Source: Candidatus Acetothermia bacterium
Lineage (GTDB): Bacteria > Bipolaricaulota > Bipolaricaulia > Bipolaricaulales > Bipolaricaulaceae
DNA length: 5,628 nt
Direction: 5' to 3'
Assembly (NCBI GenBank): GCA_003551325.1
Contig: PUMK01000317.1
Span: 1 to 5,628 of the forward strand
The translations under genes were made by a program, and so were the position numbers. A model generated the notes under the pieces. The model had not been told where the DNA came from and did no database searches. It saw only the letters and a program-made list of their open reading frames with translations. How positions within the stretch are numbered: the first letter of the stretch is position 1; each line of letters opens with the position of its first letter. Positions 1 to 5,628 of this stretch are shown piece after piece.

Positions 1-1451
1 AGCCCTGCCTTGGCATCCGCGATCGCCGAGCATCCAGTGGTTACCACGAGCACGTCGTTCTTGATGAGTTCCTTGGCCATCTCCACATGCGCCCAGTCGT
101 GGGTGATACCCGGATGGTTACAGCCCACCACGCCCGCGGCGCCGCGAAGGCGACCGTCGATGATGGCGTCGTTGAGCGGTCGGTAGGTCGACCGATAGGT
201 ACCCCCGAGGAAGCTGAACACCGACTCAGCCGTAAAGCCACCGATCAGGTCCATCCTTTCTTTGGGGATGAACGGGGTTCCCTCGCGCGCTTCGAAGTTC
301 TGCACCGCCCGCCGCACGATCTCCTTGCCCACTTCCATGGCCCGCTCCTCGGAGAACTCGACGTGCTCTGCGCCGGGGATCTTGGCTTTCGGCGAAGTGG
401 TGATGAGCTGTGTGTGGTAATGACGGCTCAGGTCGGCAAGGGACGGCATGATGCACTGGACATCCACCATCATCACATCGACAACACCGGTCATCAGAGC
501 CAACTCCTGCTGCAGGAAGTTGCCCGCGATGGGCACCCCGTGGCGCATCAGGATCTCGTTGGCCGTACAGCAAATCCCGGCAACGTTGATGCCCTTGGCT
601 CCCTTCTCCTTGGCGAACGTTTGGAGTTCAGGGTCATGGGCTGCCGCCACCACCACCTCGGAGAGCGTGGGTTCGTGCCCGTGAACGACGATGTTCACCA
701 AATCCTGGTCCAACACCCCAAGGTTTACCTGAGCCCGCACCGGCGTAGGCGTTCCAAACAGGATATCCTGAAGGTCGGTGGCGATCATCGATCCACCCCA
801 TCCATCGGCCAAGGCGCAACGCATACCCTGGCGGATGATGTTCCCGTGCTCGGTATCCACACCCATCGTCGTACGGTGCATGACCTCAACGATCTCTCGG
901 TCGATGCCTCGCGGGATGATGCCGCGCTTTCGCCAGATCGCGACACGTCGCTGGGGAGCGCGCTCGGTCAACGCCAACTCCCCCTCCTGCTGACCAAACT
1001 CACCCAAAGCACACTCGGCCACCGCACGCGCCACCTGCGCATCGTCAGCACCATCCACAGCGATTCCGTAATCGGAGGCCACCTGCCGGAGTTTCACCGG
1101 GTCCATGACCTTGTAGTCGCCGCCACCTTCCGCTGCCAACAATAGCGCATGGGCCACATCCCGCCCGTGGTCGGAGTGGGCAGCGGCACCGGCGGCGATC
1201 ATCCGGGCTAGGTTACGGGCCGCGATGGTATCGGCATCGGCACCGCACACACCCATGGGTGACTTCTTGTCGATGATCCGACAGGGCCCCATATGGCAGA
1301 CACGGCAGCAAAGCCCCTCTGAACCGAACTTGCACTGTGGATGCTGTTGCTCGAACCTGTCCCACGCTGTCTGCCGGTGCTCCTCACAGGCCCTGTTCAG
1401 CATGTCCAGCGATGCTCTGTCCACACTTCGCTCCACCTTTGCCTCCTTCAC
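1..1451 (-). CDS. acsA: Ni-Fe carbon monoxide dehydrogenase catalytic subunit (AcsA/CooS), 3' partial
   Basis: CODH interconverts CO and CO2 at a Ni-Fe-S C-cluster; paired with acetyl-CoA synthase it supplies CO for acetyl-CoA. I read 483 residues from a GTG that overlaps the acsE stop (GTGA), with no in-frame stop or shift, to the window edge. Cys40 and Cys48 fit the subunit-bridging D-cluster; Cys49, 52, 57 and 69 (LCCRVCHMGPC and GVCGAD) fit the B-cluster. C-cluster ligands are His259 (VVHGHEP), Cys295 (GICCTANE), Cys333 (VQCIMP), Cys444 (VVGCNHP) and Cys474 (TTGCSAIA). The last C-cluster cysteine and catalytic lysine (Cys526 and Lys563 in Carboxydothermus CODH-II) lie in the missing C-terminal part, roughly 150-190 residues. 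His92, His95 and His101 fall on the proposed proton-relay positions, but residue 98 is Asp. Starting at 1451 gives cysteine numbers within one or two of CODH-II. An ATG at 1403 is a less likely start. acsB may follow, but that is not visible. Confidence 0.96.
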   Translation of the reverse strand, partial: MKEAKVERSVDRASLDMLNRACEEHRQTAWDRFEQQHPQCKFGSEGLCCRVCHMGPCRIIDKKSPMGVCGADADTIAARNLARMIAAGAAAHSDHGRDVAHALLLAAEGGGDYKVMDPVKLRQVASDYGIAVDGADDAQVARAVAECALGEFGQQEGELALTERAPQRRVAIWRKRGIIPRGIDREIVEVMHRTTMGVDTEHGNIIRQGMRCALADGWGGSMIATDLQDILFGTPTPVRAQVNLGVLDQDLVNIVVHGHEPTLSEVVVAAAHDPELQTFAKEKGAKGINVAGICCTANEILMRHGVPIAGNFLQQELALMTGVVDVMMVDVQCIMPSLADLSRHYHTQLITTSPKAKIPGAEHVEFSEERAMEVGKEIVRRAVQNFEAREGTPFIPKERMDLIGGFTAESVFSFLGGTYRSTYRPLNDAIIDGRLRGAAGVVGCNHPGITHDWAHVEMAKELIKNDVLVVTTGCSAIADAKAG

Positions 1452-2248
1452 GATGACCCTCGCTTCATCCTAAACGCTCGCAGGTACGCGTCGGAGTAGA
1501 TCTCTTTGTTCAAGATGAGCTCTGCGGTGGCCACGACATTGAGCAGCACGTCGTCCATCACGTCACAGATCGCGGCATCCAACCCGCGCGCCATCGCCAT
1601 GGCCACGAATGTGCTTGTGATCAGCTTTTTCTCGGACGTACCCGAGCGAATGTTGGACAACCCTACGGAGATATGCGGGGGCGGATCGGAGAGCATTATG
1701 TACTGCGTGATGGCTTCAAGAACGTTGGGCCCTTGTTCCTGCATGTGGCGGACAGGCATGAGGACCGGGTCGAGAAAGATCTGCTCAGGTGCCAACCCGG
1801 CATCCGTGGCCACGGCAAAGATCTGGGCTGCGTTCTCCACCCTTCGGTCCACATCCTGCGGGCTGCCGCGCTGGTCCATGGCCACCCCTATCAAACCCGC
1901 CCCGTGCTCGGCCGCCAACGGGACCACTTGCTCCAGCTTGCCCGGATCGGCTGTCGTCGAGTTGATGAGGAAGGGTCTGCCGTCTCCAACATCCAAACCT
2001 GCCTCGAGCACGGGCACGCGGGTGCTGTCCACACAGATGGGTGTCGAAACAGCTTCTTGGACAACTTCCACCAACCACCGCATATCGGACGGCTCCTTGG
2101 ACACCGCACCGATGTTCAGGTCGAGGTAGTCCGCACCTTGTGCCGTTTGGCGTCGGGCCCACTCCTGCACCGGCCCCTTCGCTCTCTCCCTCAACGCCTC
2201 CGCGATATCCTTGAACCCAGCGTTGATCCGTTCGGCAATGAGGATCAT
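1448..2248 (-). CDS. acsE: 5-methyltetrahydrofolate:corrinoid/iron-sulfur protein methyltransferase
   Basis: AcsE (MeTr) transfers the methyl group of 5-methyl-H4folate to cob(I)amide of the CFeSP, linking the folate branch to acetyl-CoA synthesis. The 266-residue product is a pterin-binding TIM barrel close in length to the Moorella enzyme (262). Visible family stretches are MILIAERIN (1-9), VQEWARRQ (27-34), DLNIG (43-47), CVDST (72-76), INST (95-98), LDPVLMP (159-165) and GLSN (196-199). Asn96, Asp160 and Asn199 match folate-site residues of the Moorella enzyme by number and motif; Asn199 is the residue implicated in N5 activation. The start at 2248 is preferred over the in-frame start at 2449 because it gives the family N-terminus, follows GGAGGTG, and overlaps the acsD stop by four bases; the 67 extra residues would be antifamily sequence read through acsD in another frame. 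The stop overlaps the CODH GTG start. Confidence 0.96.
   Translation of the reverse strand: MILIAERINAGFKDIAEALRERAKGPVQEWARRQTAQGADYLDLNIGAVSKEPSDMRWLVEVVQEAVSTPICVDSTRVPVLEAGLDVGDGRPFLINSTTADPGKLEQVVPLAAEHGAGLIGVAMDQRGSPQDVDRRVENAAQIFAVATDAGLAPEQIFLDPVLMPVRHMQEQGPNVLEAITQYIMLSDPPPHISVGLSNIRSGTSEKKLITSTFVAMAMARGLDAAICDVMDDVLLNVVATAELILNKEIYSDAYLRAFRMKRGSS
1457..1461 (-). promoter_or_regulatory. Ribosome binding site supporting a GTG start of the CODH gene
   Basis: Minus-strand GAGGG lies in the last acsE codons with 5 bases between it and the GTG at 1451. The next in-frame ATG (1403) has no comparable purine run before it, so this site helps decide the start. Confidence 0.55.
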
Positions 2249-3222
2249 GAGCCACCTCCGTTTGCCATAAGCCGTGCGATTGCCCGTTGGGTAGCACCGA
2301 CCGCATCTGGATGGCGCATGATCAGCATGTCCGCTCCTGCCAGAAGGTAGGTGTACGCAGTGGCCGCCTCCCACATCGGGCCACGAGCTTCCACCGCACC
2401 CCAGCCGGGGAGTTCCTCCTCCGATGCCCGTGCTTCCTTTGCCTTCCACACCTGCGTACCCAGGTCACAGAGAATCGGCATGGCCATTGCCTTGTCACCC
2501 TGGAGCGCGGCAATGCGCGAACGCTCCATGATGGAGTAGACGTACTCAATGCCGTAGCCAAGGGCGCCGGTACTGGGATACATGACGAGGTTCTCCATCG
2601 GGTAGCCCGCATCCAAAGCCAGGATGTTCACCTGTTTGGCGATGTTGATGTCCACAGGCGACTCAGCAACGATCTTGTGGCCATAGGCTGTTCCCAAAGC
2701 GGTCAGCGTCTTGTAGTTGTCCTCGGTAATCGTTCCCAGCAGACAGTTCTCGCCGGCAAGCACCTCGGCCACGGCCGGGAAGACATCGTTGTCCTTATCG
2801 ACAGTGCCACACCCCCATACGATGAGCGGAACACCCACTGCCTCCAACACCGCGCGCACAGCCTTGACCGCCTCCTGGGGACCCTTATCGGCACCGCCCG
2901 GATCGCAACCTTGCAGTCGCAGGGCAATGAGCTGTGCACCGTGTTCGTCCACACACACGCGCGCCCACGCGGCTGGATCATCCATCACCGAGGAGAATGG
3001 TGCCTTGACCACATCGGGCCACCCTTCCGGCTGCACATCCCAGACTTCCATCGCCACCACGGGCGGGTGGGGCAGCACACCCTCGAAGTGGTAGAAGGGG
3101 AGCGCTGTCGCTCCTCCCACCGTGACCACGGAAGAACGTGTGCCCCCCTCTTCCGGTCCGGCTCCGATCGTCACGGTGTTGATCTGCCCGCTCCAAGCTC
3201 GTTTCGCCTCGGGGATCGTCAT
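2245..3222 (-). CDS. acsD: Corrinoid iron-sulfur protein small subunit (CODH/ACS delta subunit)
   Basis: This 325-residue protein is the small, TIM-barrel subunit of the heterodimeric CFeSP, which carries the methyl group as methyl-cobamide between AcsE and acetyl-CoA synthase. The cobamide sits at the interface with the large subunit (AcsC/CdhE), which also holds the [4Fe-4S] cluster and is not in this window. Recognisable stretches are FEGVLPHPPVVAMEVWD (residues 46-62), LQGCDPGGADKGPQEA (103-118), VWGCGTVDKDND (135-146), NYKTLTA (169-175), AESPVDINIAKQVNIL (186-201) and YPSTGALGYGIEYVYSIMER (215-234). The length matches the family (about 310-325), and there are no transmembrane or export features. 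The ATG has a GGGAGG site and places the N-terminus as in known AcsD. The stop overlaps the acsE start (ATGA), indicating translational coupling to its methyl donor partner. A bare archaeal CdhD is less likely, given the neighbouring bacterial acsE and activator. Confidence 0.95.
   Translation of the reverse strand: MTIPEAKRAWSGQINTVTIGAGPEEGGTRSSVVTVGGATALPFYHFEGVLPHPPVVAMEVWDVQPEGWPDVVKAPFSSVMDDPAAWARVCVDEHGAQLIALRLQGCDPGGADKGPQEAVKAVRAVLEAVGVPLIVWGCGTVDKDNDVFPAVAEVLAGENCLLGTITEDNYKTLTALGTAYGHKIVAESPVDINIAKQVNILALDAGYPMENLVMYPSTGALGYGIEYVYSIMERSRIAALQGDKAMAMPILCDLGTQVWKAKEARASEEELPGWGAVEARGPMWEAATAYTYLLAGADMLIMRHPDAVGATQRAIARLMANGGGS
2253..2259 (-). promoter_or_regulatory. Strong ribosome binding site fixing the acsE start
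   Basis: Minus-strand GGAGGTG lies inside the last codons of acsD, with 4 bases between its end and the ATG at 2248 (6 bases counted from GGAGG). It is the strongest Shine-Dalgarno match in the window. It decides for MILIAERIN as the acsE N-terminus over an upstream in-frame start at 2449. Confidence 0.8.
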
Positions 3223-3228
3223 GCCCTA

Positions 3229-4002
3229 TCAGCCTCCCTGCGTTCCCTGATTCAAGAGCGACTGCAGCACACCCTCGACCGCCCTTCTGGCTGGGGATGC
3301 TGCATCGAGTGCGCTCAGTGGCCGCCCCTCTACGGAGAGTTGTGCGACGCCCTCGTCATGAGGTATCGAGCCCGCCAGGGGGATGCCCAACGCGTCCACG
3401 GTTTGGGTGAGCGTATCGGGGATCGTTCCCACCACCCCGTTGAGCACCAAGCATTCCCCCTTGACACGGAGCTTCAGCTCACGGGCCAAGCTCAGAATCC
3501 GCCCCGCCGACCGGAGCGCCACCGGATTGGGCTGGGCCACCACGACCAACGCGTCCACATCCTGCGTGGTTCGACGTGACAGGTGTTCTAGACCGGCTTC
3601 GTTGTCCAGTACAACATAGGCATAGCTGCCCCGAAGCACATCGATGTACTTCCGCAAGATGTGGTTCACCATGCAATAGCACTTCGGACCTTCACCACGG
3701 CCCATCACGAGGAGATCGAAACCCTCGGCCTCCACGAGGCACTCGTGCAGACCCTGCTCAAGGTAGCGTTCCTTGGAGGCGCCAGGCGAGAGTTCCGCCA
3801 CGCGGGTCAACGTGTCCTCCCGAAGCTCGCCGATGCTCGTCGCCTGTTCCGTACCGAGGAGCTCCGCCAGCGTTGCGTTGGGATCAGCGTCCACAGCCAA
3901 CACGGGTCCGTCTTCCAGGTTCCGCAGCGCGTGGACGAGGAGTGCCGACAGTGTGGACTTTCCTGTTCCTCCTTTGCCAGCAACGGCGATCGTGAAGGGC
4001 AT
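3229..4002 (-). CDS. cooC: CooC/AcsF-type ATPase for nickel-centre maturation of CODH/ACS
   Basis: This is a 257-residue MinD/SIMIBI-class P-loop ATPase of the CooC family, cytoplasmic dimers that bind nickel and help load it into CO dehydrogenase (CooC) or acetyl-CoA synthase (AcsF). The deviant Walker A motif GKGGTGKST (residues 9-17) carries the signature lysine K10. VDADPNATL (37-45) is the next switch region. GPKCYCMVN holds the Cys108-x-Cys110 pair that binds metal between monomers in CooC1. LDNEAGLEHLSRRT (132-145) is the family's Walker-B-like segment. The length matches the family (about 250-260), and no signal peptide or membrane segment is seen. The ATG is chosen because it places the P-loop at residue 9, as usual, and lies one base after the upstream stop. 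The gene sits between the corrinoid activator and acsD, the place I recall for a CooC homologue in the Moorella cluster. Whether the target is CODH or ACS cannot be read from the sequence. Confidence 0.93.
   Translation of the reverse strand: MPFTIAVAGKGGTGKSTLSALLVHALRNLEDGPVLAVDADPNATLAELLGTEQATSIGELREDTLTRVAELSPGASKERYLEQGLHECLVEAEGFDLLVMGRGEGPKCYCMVNHILRKYIDVLRGSYAYVVLDNEAGLEHLSRRTTQDVDALVVVAQPNPVALRSAGRILSLARELKLRVKGECLVLNGVVGTIPDTLTQTVDALGIPLAGSIPHDEGVAQLSVEGRPLSALDAASPARRAVEGVLQSLLNQGTQGG
3233..3238 (-). promoter_or_regulatory. Ribosome binding site of acsD
   Basis: Minus-strand GGGAGG lies in the final codons of cooC, 10 bases before the acsD ATG. The cooC stop and the acsD start are 6 bases apart, so the signal is embedded in the upstream gene. 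Confidence 0.6.
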
Positions 4003-4003
4003 C

Positions 4004-5628
4004 TCAGACCATCGCTCCTCTCAACCTGGGCGTCACATTGGGGAAACGGGTCTCCTCAGTATGCGGTATGAACTTGGCAGACATGAACTCCTCGAAATAG
4101 CCCGCATAACTGATGAGATCGAGGTACGTCACGCCTCGAGCCACCTTCTGTGCCTGAGCCATAGCTTCGGTGGACAGCAGCGCAAGCTTGGCACCCATGA
4201 TGGCTGTGTTTCCCACAAATCGAATCCTTTCCAGTTCAATGTCTGGAAGAAGCCCCAACGTGATGGCCTTCGCCCGATCCAGGTAGTTCCCGAACCCTCC
4301 CGCGACAAGGAGCCTATCAACGTCCGGGAAGTCGAGCCCCAAGGATGACAGCAGGATATTTGCCCCCGCGTACACAGCTGCCTTTGCACACAGGAGGTTT
4401 TCGATGTCGGCTTGGGTTATGACGAGATCCGCGTCTCCCGCTGCGCGCTCTGCCGGCACAGCCACGAACTCCCACAGACCGTTACGCTCCCGCACCTTGG
4501 GCGACGCATCCGGCTTCAGCTGCCCCGAGCGATCGATCACACCCACCTCTACGAGTCCCGCGACAAGGTCGATCAACCCTGAACCACAGATGCCCTTCGG
4601 CTTCGTCGCTCCGATGACCTGGACAGCCAGGTGACCTTGTTGGGTGAACGATGCACGCTCGATCGCCCCGTAGGCGGCACGCATGCCACACTGCACGCCA
4701 CTTCCCTCGAAGGCTGGGCCTGCGGAGGTCGAACAGGCGATCATCCATTCCCGATTGCCCAGCACGACCTCCCCGTTTGTCCCGATGTCCACGAGCATTG
4801 TGAGTTCATCGTTTTGGTGAAGGCCCGTCGCCAGCACGCCCGCCGTGATGTCACCACCCACCCACCCCCCAATGCTGGGCAGAGCGTAGAGGAGACCACG
4901 CGGGTTGATCTTGATGCCCACCTCGGCAGCCCGCACCGGAGAGGGGCGGGTCGACACAGGCACATACGGGTCCTTGCGCAATCTTGATGGATCCAACCCC
5001 AACACGAAATGCTGCATGGCCGTATTTCCAGCACACATCACCGCCGTTACATCCTTAAGGTCCACGGCATTCCTCGTGGCAACGACCGAGATGAGGCGGT
5101 TGATGTCCTCGATGACAGCTTCATGCAGCTCCTTCATCCCGCCGTGCTCAGCATGGATGATGCGCCGCGTAACCTCTTCTCCGAAACGGGCTTGTCCGTT
5201 GTAACACGCCTCGGCATCGAGGGTCCGAGAGGTAGCCAGATCGACAAGGTGAACAACGACGGTCGACGTACCCACATCAACCGCCACCCCGAGATTGCGC
5301 TGATGCTCACCTGGTTCAACCTGCACCAGCTCACGGACCGCTCCACGGGCTGCCAAGGTTGCCGTCACGTCCCAATCGGCACTACGTAGCACATCGGACA
5401 ACCCCCTCAGCACCTTGAGGCCCATCTGAATGGGCGAACCTTCCGTCTGACGGTGGATCACCCGCAATAGGCGTTCCTGGTCGGCCAGGTTGTCCTCCAG
5501 TGACGGCGGAGGCGGCTTCACGAACACCTTGTTGACCAGGGGTTCATGGCGGAACGATGTCCCCTCACCGTCCGCAGGGAGGAGGGCCCGGAATCTCTGG
5601 GCATCCTCGTCGAGTAGGATCTGCCCTC
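4004..5628 (-). CDS. acsV: Reductive activator of the corrinoid iron-sulfur protein (RACo-like, ASKHA ATPase), 5' partial
   Basis: RACo-type proteins use ATP to drive uphill one-electron reduction of inactive cob(II)amide on the corrinoid iron-sulfur protein (CFeSP) back to cob(I)amide; they act in the cytoplasm. About 540 residues are visible. A linker and the family's PPPPSLED stretch (about residues 37-45) lead into a middle domain. The ASKHA ATPase fold starts near residue 112 with VAVDVGTST (phosphate loop), followed by AGNTAMQ (about 199-205), GGWVGGD (253-259), DIGTNGE (280-286) and AGGFGNYLD near 442-450. The frame stays open to the window edge, so the start is missing. In the characterised Carboxydothermus RACo (about 630 residues) the ATPase part begins near 207, so roughly 95 residues, the size of its N-terminal [2Fe-2S] domain, should lie just outside. 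The GTG at 5527 is internal, not the start. The stop is one base before the cooC start, so the two genes are co-transcribed. Family assignment is very secure; the ferredoxin domain is inferred, not seen. Confidence 0.95.
   Translation of the reverse strand, partial: GQILLDEDAQRFRALLPADGEGTSFRHEPLVNKVFVKPPPPSLEDNLADQERLLRVIHRQTEGSPIQMGLKVLRGLSDVLRSADWDVTATLAARGAVRELVQVEPGEHQRNLGVAVDVGTSTVVVHLVDLATSRTLDAEACYNGQARFGEEVTRRIIHAEHGGMKELHEAVIEDINRLISVVATRNAVDLKDVTAVMCAGNTAMQHFVLGLDPSRLRKDPYVPVSTRPSPVRAAEVGIKINPRGLLYALPSIGGWVGGDITAGVLATGLHQNDELTMLVDIGTNGEVVLGNREWMIACSTSAGPAFEGSGVQCGMRAAYGAIERASFTQQGHLAVQVIGATKPKGICGSGLIDLVAGLVEVGVIDRSGQLKPDASPKVRERNGLWEFVAVPAERAAGDADLVITQADIENLLCAKAAVYAGANILLSSLGLDFPDVDRLLVAGGFGNYLDRAKAITLGLLPDIELERIRFVGNTAIMGAKLALLSTEAMAQAQKVARGVTYLDLISYAGYFEEFMSAKFIPHTEETRFPNVTPRLRGAMV
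4015..4020 (-). promoter_or_regulatory. Probable ribosome binding site of cooC
   Basis: Minus-strand GAGGAG, inside a purine run GAGAGGAG, lies within the last codons of the upstream activator gene. It sits 12 bases before the cooC ATG, which is longer than the usual 5-9. Because the upstream stop codon is only one base from this ATG, terminating ribosomes could also re-initiate directly. Confidence 0.5.

Noticed and set aside
87..1145. A 352-codon open frame on the plus strand with a His-rich run (DIHHHHIDN).
   Set aside because: It is the antisense of the CODH gene; the histidine run mirrors the conserved VMMVDV segment of CODH and is not a metal-binding feature.
1401..1403. ATG at 1403 as the CODH start.
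   Set aside because: It has no good ribosome binding site. The GTG at 1451 has GAGGG five bases upstream, overlaps the acsE stop, and gives cysteine numbering matching known CODHs. It would still retain all cluster cysteines, so it is not excluded outright.
1673..2350. A 225-codon plus-strand frame opposite acsE.
   Set aside because: It is antisense to a conserved gene carrying all its catalytic motifs; no ribosome binding site or family resemblance seen.
2249..2449. A longer acsE beginning at 2449 (333 residues).
   Set aside because: The first 67 residues are acsD read in another frame; the start at 2248 has the strong GGAGGTG site, the ATGA overlap and the family N-terminus.
3223..3228. 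Possible terminator or promoter in the small gaps between genes.
   Set aside because: The only gaps are 1 and 6 bases; I saw no hairpin followed by a T-run and no room for a promoter outside coding sequence.
2287..3579. A 430-codon open frame on the plus strand spanning the antisense of acsD and cooC.
   Set aside because: It runs opposite two clearly recognisable conserved genes, has no recognisable domain, is rich in Arg and His as expected of antisense GC-rich coding DNA, and ends mid-gene.
5525..5527. GTG at 5527 as the start of the corrinoid activator.
   Set aside because: The frame stays open upstream to the window edge with family-like linker sequence, and the family length requires about 95 more residues beyond the edge.

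Overview
The window is a compact piece of the carbonyl branch of the Wood-Ljungdahl (reductive acetyl-CoA) pathway. All five genes lie on the minus strand, so transcription runs from high to low coordinates. In that order they are: a corrinoid-protein reductive activator of the RACo type (5' end cut off by the window edge), a CooC/AcsF-type nickel-insertion ATPase, the small subunit of the corrinoid iron-sulfur protein (AcsD/CdhD), methyltetrahydrofolate:corrinoid protein methyltransferase (AcsE), and the catalytic subunit of Ni-Fe carbon monoxide dehydrogenase (AcsA/CooS, 3' end cut off by the window edge).

The sequence suggests an anaerobic bacterium that fixes or oxidises one-carbon units through CODH/ACS. 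Spot counts of two lines gave 57 and 63% G+C, so the DNA is moderately GC-rich. The dedicated bacterial AcsE and the RACo-type activator point to the bacterial form of the complex rather than the archaeal five-subunit ACDS. I cannot name a genus. Moorella-like Firmicutes share much of the gene order, but GC-rich acetogenic or CO-oxidising lineages in other phyla (for example Chloroflexota, Actinomycetota or Desulfobacterota) are equally possible.

Layout: 5628-4004 activator (about 540 codons visible), 1 base, 4002-3229 CooC-type ATPase, 6 bases, 3222-2245 acsD, 4-base ATGA overlap, 2248-1448 acsE, GTGA overlap, 1451-1 CODH (483 residues visible). Only 7 bases are non-coding. I see no promoter, terminator, RNA gene, mobile element, repeat array or CRISPR, so the window is the interior of one operon.

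The genes work together as follows. AcsE moves the methyl group of methyl-H4folate to cob(I)amide on the corrinoid protein, of which AcsD is the small subunit. The activator returns accidentally oxidised cob(II)amide to cob(I)amide. CODH reduces CO2 to CO (or the reverse), and CooC/AcsF supports nickel-centre maturation of CODH and/or acetyl-CoA synthase. The corrinoid large subunit (AcsC/CdhE) and the acetyl-CoA synthase subunit (AcsB) are not in the window and would be expected next to it. The content is a known pathway. What deserves a second look is the position and apparent type of the CODH gene and a few CODH residue details, not an unknown system.
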